Source of the DNA: Candidatus Bathyarchaeota archaeon
GTDB taxonomy: Archaea > Thermoproteota > Bathyarchaeia > Bathyarchaeales > DTEX01
Direction: 5' to 3'
DNA length: 33,861 bases
Assembly (NCBI GenBank): GCA_018396655.1
Contig: JAGTQF010000014.1
Coordinates: 1 to 33,861 of the forward strand
The notes below the pieces were generated by a model. The model saw only the letters and a program-made list of their open reading frames with translations. It searched no databases and had not been told where the DNA came from. The position numbers were made by a program, and so were the translations under genes. Of the stretch, positions 16,508 through 24,118 are shown one piece after another. Numbering within the stretch: the stretch's first letter is position 1; every line of letters begins with the position of its first letter.

Positions 16508-17671
16508 ATGAGTATTTACGACGAGCTGGGGATAAAGCGTGTAATCAACGCTATGGGAACCTATACTTTCCTCGGCGGTTCAGTAATATTGCCAGAAGCC
16601 ATTAAAGCGATGTGTGAAGCCGCGAGAGCCTTCGTCAACATGGATGAACTTCAAAGGAGGGCTGGTGAGATAATAGCTGAGATAACTGGTGCCGAAGCAG
16701 CTTGCGTAACCTCTGGCGCCGCGGCAGGATTAGTACTAGCTGTTGCCGCATGCATGACTGGAGATGACCCTGAAAAGATGGCTAAAATACCTTACATAGA
16801 TTTTCCTAGAAACGAAGTTATTTTGCCAGCCATACAGGATAACCCCTACGTCAGAAATATAGCTATTCCATGCGCAAAGATAGTTAAAATTGGAAACGAG
16901 CAAGGTTACACCCCAGAAGATATAGAGAAAGCCATAAACGAGAGAACCGTAGCTATAGCGTTCATATTCTTCACCTCGAGGAAAGGATGCGACCTAGAAG
17001 CACTGAAAGAGGTTGTGAAGATTGGGAAGAAACATAATATTCCGGTCATTGTGGATGCCGCCGCGGAGCTCCCTCCATTTGAGAACTTAAGGGATATTGT
17101 GGCTACGGGCGCCGACCTAGTTATTTTTAGTGGTGGAAAAGATATCCGCGGACCAAACGACACTGGCTTCGTTATAGGTAGAGCCGACCTAATAAAGGCT
17201 ATAGTTGCGCATAGTTCGCCCCGCCATTATATGGGTAGGCCTATGAAGGTTAGTAAGGAGGATATTGTGGGGCTAATTGTTGCCTTAAAGCATTATACGC
17301 GTGAAGCAGTCGAAGCCAGAAAGAGAAGGTGGGAGGAGATAGTTCAATATTTAATTAAGGAGCTTTCCAGCGAGTATATTAGCGTTGAAAGGATTACGCC
17401 AAATCCGTCTAAGCATGAGTACTCGGCACAAGGTTGGCCTAAAGCTAGACTAACCTTTAACGAGAGGCTTCTGGGAGTGACCGCGACTGAAATCCATAAA
17501 ATGCTTCTTGAAGGCGACCCGCCAATATATACTCATCACTCGGAGAACCAGATAATAATTAATCCGCAGTGCCTCCAAGATGATGAGGAAGTGATAATAG
17601 CTGAAAGAATAAAAGAGATTTTGCGGAGAATAACTTGTGGAAAAGCGCGGGACGAGACTAATAATGTATGA
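16508..17671 (+). CDS. SelA/DgaE-like PLP-dependent enzyme (probable ammonia lyase)
   Basis: 387-residue fold-type I PLP enzyme of the SelA/D-glucosaminate-6-phosphate ammonia lyase group (COG1921-like). The N-terminus ELGIKRVINAMGTYT is typical of that family. PLP-binding landmarks are VTSGAAAGL (67-75), the Asp of IVDAAAELPP (D183) and the Schiff-base lysine in FSGGKDIRGPNDTGF (K211). It is shorter than bacterial selenocysteine synthase SelA (about 460), and no selenocysteine genes are nearby, so tRNA modification is unlikely. With a RidA upstream and an amidohydrolase overlapping downstream, it probably deaminates a small D-amino or amino-sugar acid. No DgaF-like aldolase is visible. Confidence 0.87.
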   Translation: MSIYDELGIKRVINAMGTYTFLGGSVILPEAIKAMCEAARAFVNMDELQRRAGEIIAEITGAEAACVTSGAAAGLVLAVAACMTGDDPEKMAKIPYIDFPRNEVILPAIQDNPYVRNIAIPCAKIVKIGNEQGYTPEDIEKAINERTVAIAFIFFTSRKGCDLEALKEVVKIGKKHNIPVIVDAAAELPPFENLRDIVATGADLVIFSGGKDIRGPNDTGFVIGRADLIKAIVAHSSPRHYMGRPMKVSKEDIVGLIVALKHYTREAVEARKRRWEEIVQYLIKELSSEYISVERITPNPSKHEYSAQGWPKARLTFNERLLGVTATEIHKMLLEGDPPIYTHHSENQIIINPQCLQDDEEVIIAERIKEILRRITCGKARDETNNV

Positions 17672-18791
17672 TTATGATATTGTTGTGAAAAATGGTTTAG
17701 TCATAGATCCCTCGCAGGGAATTAAAGAGGTTATGGATGTAGCCATCCATGAAGGTAAAATCGCTGATTTACGCAGAGGCATAAATGCTAGTGGAGCCAG
17801 ATACGTTATTGATGCATCTGGGCTAATAGTTGCTCCAGGACTGATAGATTTACATGTACACTGCTGCTATGGGATTGCCCACATAGCCGTTAACCCCGAT
17901 TTAGCATGTTTAGCAAAGGGAAGCACAACGGTTGTTGATGCGGGCTCCACGGGGGAACTGAACTTCATTGGTTTCAAGAAATACGTTATAAGGAATGCTG
18001 AGACCAGAATATATGCCCTGATAAACATTGAGTCCCAGGGGATGATAGAGTTTTCCAGGCCGAACCAGAAGTGGCCGAGCTTAATTACGGGGCGCGATGA
18101 GATGTTTATAAATATTGATGGAACTGTGGAGGAGATTAAGCGGAACCGCGACGTCATTATAGGTGTAAAGTGGGCTCACCATGGGATTAGAGGTGTTGAG
18201 TTGGCTAGGAAGGCGGCGGATGAAGCCCAATGTCTCCTAATGGCTGAGAACCACCTCCAGCCTGAAACCCTAAAGTACATGAGGAGAGGCGATGTAATCA
18301 CTCACCTCTATCATGGATTGAAAATGGAGCAGCACGACGGGTTGCTCAACGCTGGAAATGTTCAACCGGAGTTTTTCGACGCCGTGAAGCGTGGTGTGGT
18401 TCTGGATGTTGGTCATGGCGCAGCCAGCTTTAAGTGGTCGGTTGCCAGAAGAGGGATTGAGCAGGGAATAAAACCAGATACGATAAGTACCGATCTGCAT
18501 TCAGGAAGCTATAACGGTCCAGCCTATGATCTGCCAACGGTGATGTCGAAGTTCCTTCACCTAGGTTTATCGCTTGAAGAGGTTATAAACGCTACAACCG
18601 CTAAACCCGCAGAGGTTATTGGAAAAAAGGGCATTCTTGGCACCTTAAAGATTGGCGCATGTGGAGATGTAACAATCCTAAAGCTTGAGGAGGGCAGGTT
18701 CCCGCTTGAGGATACTTCCGGGGAGTGGGAGATCTGCAAACAGAGGCTGAGGGCTGTGAGGGTCATTAAAGATGGCAGAATAGTTTTTTAA
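17664..18791 (+). CDS. Amidohydrolase-superfamily enzyme (COG3964-like, deacetylase/dihydroorotase type)
   Basis: 375-residue metal-dependent TIM-barrel hydrolase. Metal ligands are DLHVHC (H64, H66), a probable carbamylated lysine in GVKWAHHG (K168/169), His in AENHLQPE and in THLYHG, and the catalytic Asp in STDLHSG (about 277). The N- and C-terminal beta-sandwich is seen in VKNGLVIDP and CGDVTILKLEEG. Characterised relatives remove acyl groups from amino- or hydroxy-acid derivatives. ATG 17664 overlaps the stop of the PLP enzyme by eight bases, indicating translational coupling. A TTG nine codons earlier is the alternative start. The likely order is hydrolysis of a blocked amino compound, deamination by the PLP enzyme, then imine clearance by RidA. 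Confidence 0.86.
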   Translation: MYDYDIVVKNGLVIDPSQGIKEVMDVAIHEGKIADLRRGINASGARYVIDASGLIVAPGLIDLHVHCCYGIAHIAVNPDLACLAKGSTTVVDAGSTGELNFIGFKKYVIRNAETRIYALINIESQGMIEFSRPNQKWPSLITGRDEMFINIDGTVEEIKRNRDVIIGVKWAHHGIRGVELARKAADEAQCLLMAENHLQPETLKYMRRGDVITHLYHGLKMEQHDGLLNAGNVQPEFFDAVKRGVVLDVGHGAASFKWSVARRGIEQGIKPDTISTDLHSGSYNGPAYDLPTVMSKFLHLGLSLEEVINATTAKPAEVIGKKGILGTLKIGACGDVTILKLEEGRFPLEDTSGEWEICKQRLRAVRVIKDGRIVF

Positions 18792-19081
18792 GGAGCGCCG
18801 CCAGCTGCTGACGGCAGAATAACAACGGTATCCCCGTCCTTTAACCTTGTTTTAGCTCCCTCAAGCAGATTAATATTTAGCCCATTCAAAAGTATTACAA
18901 GGCCGAAGTCAGTTACGCCCTGCTGACCAGACAAATATCTTATTTTCTCTTTGAAGCCTCTTTTCTCACTAGAGATCTTTGAGATTAAATCGCTTAAGCT
19001 AGCTCCCTCATCCAACTCAACCGTCAGTTCACCGCCCAGTATGGGGGCCAGCTCGCCAAAAGCTCTGACCTTCACCCTCAT
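18788..19081 (-). CDS. MoaD/ThiS-like ubiquitin-fold sulfur carrier with GGAP tail
   Basis: 97-residue beta-grasp protein (MRVKVRAFGELAPILG at the start, KDGDTVVILPSAAGG near the end). Such carriers deliver sulfur to the pterin dithiolene of tungsten/molybdenum cofactor after C-terminal thiocarboxylation, and homologues often sit beside AOR genes. Here the diglycine is not terminal: the protein ends GGAP. It would need removal of two residues before activation, or may not act as a carrier. The start is ATG 19081, 74 bases after the AOR stop on the same strand. Its stop overlaps that of the convergent amidohydrolase by four bases. Confidence 0.88.
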   Translation of the reverse strand: MRVKVRAFGELAPILGGELTVELDEGASLSDLISKISSEKRGFKEKIRYLSGQQGVTDFGLVILLNGLNINLLEGAKTRLKDGDTVVILPSAAGGAP

Positions 19082-19155
19082 AAGTTATTCCCATCAGCCA
19101 ATTACTCTTAATTTTCAGTAAAAGAAGTTGGGGTGAGGGATTTAAAGGTTTTAGA

Positions 19156-21000
19156 TTACTGTTTCCTCACCTTGTCCAGAATTTTATCGACATCTTCGAG
19201 TCCGAGTTCCTTAAGAACTGATGATTTTGGAATTCCCCTTTCATCCCAGCCAATAGCCTCGTAGTACTGCTTCCTCATGTCCTCAAATGTTTTCCTATCA
19301 GTGGTCTTACCTTTATATGGCCCTGAGGGAAGCGGCTCATAGAACCTTGGGGGATTATCATCATGTATCTCCGGCTTCCAGAATACGTCTGGTCCGCCTA
19401 AGAGGAGAACTGCCCTCTGTATATGCGCTATTCTTCGTCCAAGTACGCGGCACCAATCGGCATCTGTAAGGTCCCATCCCGTAACCGCCCTATAAAAGTC
19501 CCATATGAGAGGCGACCCGCACATGCTACACACAACCGCCGAATCGAAGAAAACCATTCTCATATCATTGTAGGCGTCGTAAACCCCTGAGGTGTGGTCA
19601 CCGCACTGCGGCGAGCATGCATAGCCGATTGGATTAAAATCTAACCCACTTCTAGTTCCATGCGCTCCTACCTCAACGCCCTTAACATGCACAGCGTATT
19701 TTGTGACGTCTACGCCCTTCATCTCGCTTATCTTTAGAGCCGCCCTATATGTTCCCTCGGCAAGTATGTCTCCTATACCCTCGCGCTTAACTATCATTCT
19801 CGCAAGCCTCTCGAAGGCCTCCACATCACCCCAATTTAACTCGAAGCCTAAATCCTCCTTAGTTAATATGCCTCTCTGATAGAGTTCGGCTGCGAAGGCA
19901 AGGGTGTTGCCGCCGTTTATGCCGGAGAACCCTAGATAGTCTATGAGCGCCGATAAATATATGCATTTATCCGGGTCAAATATTCCGAGGTTTGGTCCAA
20001 GGTAGGCTTGCATCTCATAATCCGGGTTATCTGTGATAGCTCCCTTATACGGTCCTGTCTTAATAACTGCTATCTTCATGCAGGCAACAGGACAGTTAAA
20101 GTCGCTCCAATACCTTTTAACCCAATATCTGAAGTCAAACTTAGGTCCGCCAAATCTTTTCTCATCATGCCATTCCTCCTGCCAATTCCTCACAGGCTCA
20201 GAGCTCTGCCTAGCACCAACCTCATATCCACCGTAACCAGTCCCCCAGCGTCTCAAGCGGTCCCTTTCAAGAAGCTGCCTCTCAACTTCCCGTAGGAGAA
20301 TCTTTACTGTTTCTGGGCTGGCAACGCTGGGCAACGGTTTCCTCCCCTTAACAACAATAGCCTTAAGCTTCTTTGAGCCCATAACCGCCCCATACCCACC
20401 GTAGCCAGCGGCGTGGCTTATCTTCTGCATCACCGCAGCCGTCCTAACCCTGTTTTCACCCGCCGGACCACAATATATTATCGCAGGCTCCTTAACCTTC
20501 TCAGCGCCGGGTCTTGCCCTCTTAAGCAGCTCAAGCCCCTCCTTAGTTAGGATTCTTATGGTTTCAGGGGCCTCCTTACCCCAAACATGCTCCGCGCTTC
20601 TAATCTCAGCGTTATCATCGGTTATAAATAGGTAGACGGGCTTCTCAGCCCTTCCAGTAACTATTACGCCGTCGTAGCCAGCACATTTAAGTTCATTCCC
20701 AAACTCGCCGCTTAGAGTCGACCCAATTATCCCATTTGATTGAGGCGATTTACCCGATATACATATACGGGAGCCCGGATATATGCCAGTTAAAGGCCCT
20801 GTTAGAACGAGAAATATATTTTCTGGTCCAAGCGGGTCGATCTCCTCCCATCTATTGCCGAGTCTATCCCAGAGAATCTTTGTGGCTAAACCTCTTCCTC
20901 CAACAAAATTTCTAAGGATATCGTCGCTGAATGTTACGTCCTTTACTCCCCCAGAGGAGAGATCTACCTCCAGAAATTTACCAGCGTAGCCTCTAACCAT
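19156..21000 (-). CDS. Tungsten-containing aldehyde ferredoxin oxidoreductase family protein
   Basis: 614-residue catalytic subunit of the AOR family, which oxidises aldehydes or related substrates with a tungsten bis-pterin cofactor and one iron-sulfur cluster. The N-terminal pterin-binding domain has NFVGGRGLATKIL (31-43) and GPLTGIYPGSR (about 68-78). The cluster motif normally reads Cx2Cx3C; here it is D300-x2-C303-x3-C307 (DFNCPVAC), so the first Cys is replaced by Asp. A fourth ligand is available in VVCSMCG (C491 or C494). The length matches characterised AORs (about 605-620). The ATG follows the ferredoxin stop directly, so electrons probably pass to that protein. The substrate cannot be deduced. 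Confidence 0.94.
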   Translation of the reverse strand: MVRGYAGKFLEVDLSSGGVKDVTFSDDILRNFVGGRGLATKILWDRLGNRWEEIDPLGPENIFLVLTGPLTGIYPGSRICISGKSPQSNGIIGSTLSGEFGNELKCAGYDGVIVTGRAEKPVYLFITDDNAEIRSAEHVWGKEAPETIRILTKEGLELLKRARPGAEKVKEPAIIYCGPAGENRVRTAAVMQKISHAAGYGGYGAVMGSKKLKAIVVKGRKPLPSVASPETVKILLREVERQLLERDRLRRWGTGYGGYEVGARQSSEPVRNWQEEWHDEKRFGGPKFDFRYWVKRYWSDFNCPVACMKIAVIKTGPYKGAITDNPDYEMQAYLGPNLGIFDPDKCIYLSALIDYLGFSGINGGNTLAFAAELYQRGILTKEDLGFELNWGDVEAFERLARMIVKREGIGDILAEGTYRAALKISEMKGVDVTKYAVHVKGVEVGAHGTRSGLDFNPIGYACSPQCGDHTSGVYDAYNDMRMVFFDSAVVCSMCGSPLIWDFYRAVTGWDLTDADWCRVLGRRIAHIQRAVLLLGGPDVFWKPEIHDDNPPRFYEPLPSGPYKGKTTDRKTFEDMRKQYYEAIGWDERGIPKSSVLKELGLEDVDKILDKVRKQ

Positions 21001-21552
21001 TTAAACCCACTCCTCTCCTTTCTCACCGTAAAGGTTTATTGCAATATCCTTAGTGATCTCTTCGGGAGGTTGGGCGAAGAGTTTTCTATTGTAGCTTCCC
21101 CATCCGGTTTTATCTTCCCTAACCACCCAGAGTGCATTGAATTTAGCCTCCTGACAGACCTTGACGCACTGCGGTTCTCCACTACAAAGGTCGCATATTA
21201 CCGCTTTCCCATCGCTGGGGTGGAGGAACGGAATGTTTCCGGGGCACTCGCGTATACATACGCCGCATCCAGTGCACTTTTCTCTATCAACTATGACCGC
21301 GCCTGTCCTCTCATCGACCGAGAGAGCCTTTACTGGGCATGCTGAGACACATGGGTAATCATGGCACTGGGAACAGAAGTGTGGGATTTCAATGCCTGGC
21401 ACTAGCATAAAAACCCTTATTCTTGAGGCTTCAGGCCATATCCACCCCTCATGGAATAGCGAGCAGGCGATTTCACATCTTCTGCATCCAGTACACTTCA
21501 AGTAGTCTCTGGCAATCCAGAGAATGGTCTCTCTTCTTCCAGACATAGCCAT
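21001..21552 (-). CDS. Four-cluster ferredoxin subunit of the AOR module
   Basis: Polyferredoxin of about 183 residues, electron partner of the adjacent AOR. Four groups of four cysteines fit four [4Fe-4S] clusters: CTGCRRCEIAC, CSQCHDYPCVSAC, CTGCGVCIREC and CDLCSGEPQCVKVC. The layout matches HycB/DmsB-type subunits. No transmembrane segment or Tat signal is seen, so it is likely cytoplasmic. The C-terminal 40 residues (GSYNRKLFAQPPEEI) lack cysteines. Possible starts are ATG 21552, ATG 21546 (preceded by GGTGAT) and TTG 21558; they change only the first few residues. It heads the module ferredoxin, AOR, MoaD-like. Confidence 0.92.
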   Translation of the reverse strand: MAMSGRRETILWIARDYLKCTGCRRCEIACSLFHEGWIWPEASRIRVFMLVPGIEIPHFCSQCHDYPCVSACPVKALSVDERTGAVIVDREKCTGCGVCIRECPGNIPFLHPSDGKAVICDLCSGEPQCVKVCQEAKFNALWVVREDKTGWGSYNRKLFAQPPEEITKDIAINLYGEKGEEWV

Positions 21553-21622
21553 CACCAAACAACTATCAGAGATAATTTACATGCTCTTAAAGTTATCTAA
21601 TGATGGCATTTTGCCAATGGGC

Positions 21623-21652
21623 GGCTCCACTAAAATATACTGTACTGGAGCC
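21623..21652 (-). promoter_or_regulatory. Inverted repeat around the AOR-operon TATA element
   Basis: GGCTCCA (21623-21629) and TGGAGCC (21646-21652) are perfect inverted arms flanking 16 bases that read GTATATTTTAG on the minus strand, a TATA-like element. The distance to ATG 21552 fits a leader of about 50 bases. A regulator bound here would block TBP access. Confidence 0.45.
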
Positions 21653-21654
21653 AT

Positions 21655-21672
21655 CCGGCCCCATCTGGCCGG
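21655..21672. repeat. GC-rich inverted repeat upstream of the AOR operon
   Basis: CCGGCC (21655-21660) and GGCCGG (21667-21672) form perfect 6-base arms with a six-base spacer, two bases from the TATA-flanking repeat. It stands out in an AT-rich intergenic region and may be a second operator. Confidence 0.45.
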
Positions 21673-21747
21673 TTTGATTTTTATGGTGATGTGGCTTAAT
21701 TTTGGTGGCAGTTTCAATAGCGCAAATAGAATTGCTGATAGAATACA

Positions 21748-21768
21748 TTGTGATCAGAATCCTGATCA
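21748..21768 (+). promoter_or_regulatory. Operator-like palindrome upstream of the ABC operon
   Basis: TGATCAG (21751-21757) and CTGATCA (21762-21768) are perfect arms with a four-base spacer. The left arm is part of TTGTGATCA, a 9-mer repeated upstream of the small-protein operon at 23672-23680. It lies about 35 bases upstream of the TATA-like CTTATATTAG (21803-21812). Confidence 0.5.
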
Positions 21769-21832
21769 TTTCTGCTCAGAAAATCTATCTTCAATGTCCA
21801 GCCTTATATTAGTGGCAGTGGAGTGAAAAAGC

Positions 21833-22795
21833 ATGGAAGAGATTGTTTGCGATAGAATATTCAAGGACTATAAAGGTAAGACAATCGTTAGGGCTCTAGA
21901 TAACATAGACCTTAAGGTTTCGAGGGGCGAGTTTTTTGGTCTCCTCGGTCCGAATGGCGCTGGTAAGACAACTCTCGTGAGGATTCTTGTGACGCTCCTG
22001 AAGGCTTCTGGTGGATGTGCCTGGGTTGGCGGATATGACGTGAACAAGGATGAGAAGAAGATTCGTGAGATAATAGGTTATGCCGGGCAGGATTCTGAGC
22101 GCTCAGCCTACTTTAGGCTCTCCGTTAGAGAAAACCTCCTTTACTTTGCCCATGCACTTAGAGGCGTCCCTAAGAAGATAGCTAAAGATAGAATCGAGTA
22201 TATAGCATCAGGGATAGGATTCGAAAATAAACTAGACAGACACTTCGTATCTCTCTCAGGAGGAGAAAAGCAAGCGGTAATAGTCATGAGAGCCATACTT
22301 CATAACCCAGAAGTATGCTTTTTAGATGAGCCATCAAAGAGCTTAGACCCGATAACTGCACGTAGGGTTAGGCGCTTCTTAAAAGACTATGCTAGAGAGA
22401 ATGGGATCACTATCTGTTTAACAACACATAACATGCTCGAGGTTGAGGAAGTATGTGACAGAATAGCTTTCATAAATCATGGTAAGCTAATTTTTGTAGG
22501 GACTCCACCTGAATTTAAGAGACGAGCATCTATAAGAGAGATTATAGAAATTAGCACTAATAAGCTTGAGAGTGAGTTAAAGTTAAAGCTTCTTAAGGCG
22601 CATGGAGTAATAAATGTTACTTACCAAGGCAATATCACCAAGTTGTATTGTGAAGATGCATTCAACACGCTTCCAGAAGTTCTAAACGTTATGAGGGAGA
22701 TAGGGTTAAAGGCTCCGGTGAGGATTGCCGAACCCTCGCTTGAGGATGCGTTTGTCTTCTTTGTTAATGGAGGTGAGAGCAATGGAGAATATTGA
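21833..22795 (+). CDS. ABC transporter ATP-binding protein (ABC-2 type)
   Basis: Cytoplasmic ATPase subunit of 320 residues. Walker A is GPNGAGKT (39-46), the Q loop Q86 (YAGQDSE), the signature LSGGEKQ (141-147), Walker B VCFLDEPS (161-168) and the H-loop H199 (LTTHN). The C-terminal 90 residues form the accessory domain common in drug/polysaccharide exporters of the CcmA/DrrA type (GRLxFVGTP-like INHGKLIFVGTPPEF). The start is ATG 21833, with GGAG nine bases upstream. The TATA-like element at 21803 would place the transcript start almost at the ATG. It pairs with the overlapping permease; the direction is probably export, the substrate unknown. Confidence 0.94.
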   Translation: MEEIVCDRIFKDYKGKTIVRALDNIDLKVSRGEFFGLLGPNGAGKTTLVRILVTLLKASGGCAWVGGYDVNKDEKKIREIIGYAGQDSERSAYFRLSVRENLLYFAHALRGVPKKIAKDRIEYIASGIGFENKLDRHFVSLSGGEKQAVIVMRAILHNPEVCFLDEPSKSLDPITARRVRRFLKDYARENGITICLTTHNMLEVEEVCDRIAFINHGKLIFVGTPPEFKRRASIREIIEISTNKLESELKLKLLKAHGVINVTYQGNITKLYCEDAFNTLPEVLNVMREIGLKAPVRIAEPSLEDAFVFFVNGGESNGEY

Positions 22796-23609
22796 GAGTA
22801 TTACTAGTCCATTAAGGATTTTCTATATGGCTGTTTGGCGCAACCTCCTAACTTTAACACGCTATAAAGTGAACTTCCTCCTTTCGGTCGTAACGAGCGT
22901 ATTGTGGGCTGCAGGCATGCTTCTCTTCTCGCTTGCCTTTGACTCTTCGATGCTTGGGAGAACTGTTGGAACAACAAATTATGTTGCCTTCATTATTTTT
23001 GGGATAAGTTTCCAAAGCTGGCAGGGAACTGCCCTTTGGGGTGCATCAGGCATGCTTCAAGGCGAACTTAGCACTGGACAAATAGACTACACTTTTACAT
23101 GTCCATTCTCACGTTATCAGTATATTATAAGTAATATTGCAGCCCTAGCAATTCAAGACTCCTTATTCTTCATTCCAATGTTCTCTGTTGGTCTATGGCT
23201 GACAAGCGCAACACTAACAATTCACGGTCTCCTCCTGGGCTTAGCTTCGATAGTCATTTCCGTAGCTGCGTTAGTTCAGTTCGGGGTTATCTTTGCCGCA
23301 CTTACGCTAAGATATAGGCAGGTGACAGCGGTATTCAGCTTCTTTAATTTCATTATTCAAATGCTCTCAGGAATGTTCATCCCACTACAAATTCTCCCAG
23401 TTCCGCTACAAATTATCGGGTTCAGTATCCCGGTAACCTTTGGTATGGACCTGCTGAGACATTATGTGATGGGAACATTTACTATATTCAATCCAATGTA
23501 CGAATGGATTGCGCTTATAGTTCAGCTGGCCATTTTCAGTTTAGTAGCCAAACTAGTGGTATCTTACCTTGAGGGTAAGGCTAAAGAAGAAGGACTACAC
23601 TACATTTAG
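22782..23609 (+). CDS. ABC-2 type transporter permease
   Basis: Membrane partner of the preceding ATPase, 275 residues with about six transmembrane helices. It has the ABC-2 layout: an N-terminal cytoplasmic amphipathic segment (RNLLTLTRYKVN), paired helices, and the conserved region around FNFIIQMLSGMFIPLQILP before the last helices. ATG 22782 is preceded by GGAGGTGAG at the ideal distance and lies inside the ATPase gene (14-base overlap), so the two are translationally coupled. The open frame back to 22725 is not part of the gene. Confidence 0.93.
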   Translation: MENIESITSPLRIFYMAVWRNLLTLTRYKVNFLLSVVTSVLWAAGMLLFSLAFDSSMLGRTVGTTNYVAFIIFGISFQSWQGTALWGASGMLQGELSTGQIDYTFTCPFSRYQYIISNIAALAIQDSLFFIPMFSVGLWLTSATLTIHGLLLGLASIVISVAALVQFGVIFAALTLRYRQVTAVFSFFNFIIQMLSGMFIPLQILPVPLQIIGFSIPVTFGMDLLRHYVMGTFTIFNPMYEWIALIVQLAIFSLVAKLVVSYLEGKAKEEGLHYI

Positions 23610-23671
23610 GCAACATAGCAATACTGCAATCCCTCGATTTCTTTTTAACAAAGGTGCTATGAGAAACATCT

Positions 23672-23693
23672 TTGTGATCAATTTTTGGTCACA
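23672..23693 (+). promoter_or_regulatory. Operator-like repeat 1 upstream of the small-protein operon
   Basis: TTGTGATCA (23672-23680) faces TGGTCACA (23686-23693) across five bases, an imperfect palindrome. The left half is identical to the 9-mer upstream of the ABC operon. Confidence 0.5.
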
Positions 23694-23712
23694 TCCACCT
23701 ATAAGGCTAAAA

Positions 23713-23728
23713 TATTGTGACCACAATA
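23713..23728 (+). promoter_or_regulatory. Operator-like repeat 2 overlapping the promoter of the small-protein operon
   Basis: TATTGTG and CACAATA are perfect 7-base arms around AC, and the site contains TTGTGACCA. It lies just downstream of a TATA-like CCTATAAGG (about 23699-23707), near the expected transcription start, a typical repressor position. Confidence 0.5.
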
Positions 23729-23750
23729 AGTATATGCTGGAGGTGATTAT

Positions 23751-24035
23751 GTGAGTAAAGAGGCTGAAGAGGTAGAGAAAATTCTTAGCGTAGTGTCCAG
23801 CCAAATCCCAAACTTAGTGAAGGGTATAATAGCGAGCATCTTCTCGGAGGATGCGGGCAGAGAAATGGGGAAGGCTGTTGGGGCATTCTATAAGAGTTTA
23901 ATAGAGTCAGGTATACCAGAGCAAACTGCCTTAAAGATGGCTGAGAACTACTTATCCACATTCACGAATCTCGGGGAGATTATGAGGAGAATTGGCGCTG
24001 GTGAAGGGGGAAAAAAGGAAGAGGGAAAAGCTTAA
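23751..24035 (+). CDS. Small soluble protein of unknown function
   Basis: 94-residue, mostly helical, acidic N-terminal half and charged Gly/Lys/Glu tail (GEGGKKEEGKA); no membrane helix or cysteine. I do not recognise a family. The phrase AFYKSLIESGIPEQTALKMAENY resembles the C-terminal part of the neighbouring 79-residue protein (GVSKESAKRIGTVYRNL), suggesting a shared helical motif. GTG 23751 is preceded by a strong SD, GGAGGTGATT. The palindromes before it suggest regulated expression. It heads a cluster of short genes ending with a winged-helix protein. Confidence 0.78.
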   Translation: MSKEAEEVEKILSVVSSQIPNLVKGIIASIFSEDAGREMGKAVGAFYKSLIESGIPEQTALKMAENYLSTFTNLGEIMRRIGAGEGGKKEEGKA

Positions 24036-24094
24036 AGAAGAGTAGCATGTGGAATAAAATCCCATAATACTTGATGAGAACAATTGTCAACAGT

Positions 24095-24106
24095 CTCTCA
24101 TGAGAG
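24095..24106. repeat. Perfect 12-base palindrome between two small genes
   Basis: CTCTCATGAGAG lies 12 bases upstream of the next ATG. It could be a regulator site; no shared copy was noticed at the other promoters. Confidence 0.3.
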
Positions 24107-24118
24107 GATTGACGGGGA

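Noticed and set aside
16508-17671. Selenocysteine synthase (SelA) reading of the PLP enzyme
   Set aside because: Archaea use a different route (SepSecS), the protein is shorter than SelA, and the operon partners point to catabolism.
20008-20295. Plus-strand frames inside the AOR gene
   Set aside because: They lie opposite a well-conserved enzyme and show no family features.
21655-21680. CCGGCC/GGCCGG hairpin followed by TTTGATTTTT as a plus-strand terminator
   Set aside because: No plus-strand gene ends upstream of it; both flanking operons start here, so an operator is more likely.
21524-21826. 100-codon plus-strand frame in the ferredoxin-ABC gap
   Set aside because: It spans the inverted repeats and promoter elements, overlaps the ferredoxin start and has no recognisable content or SD.
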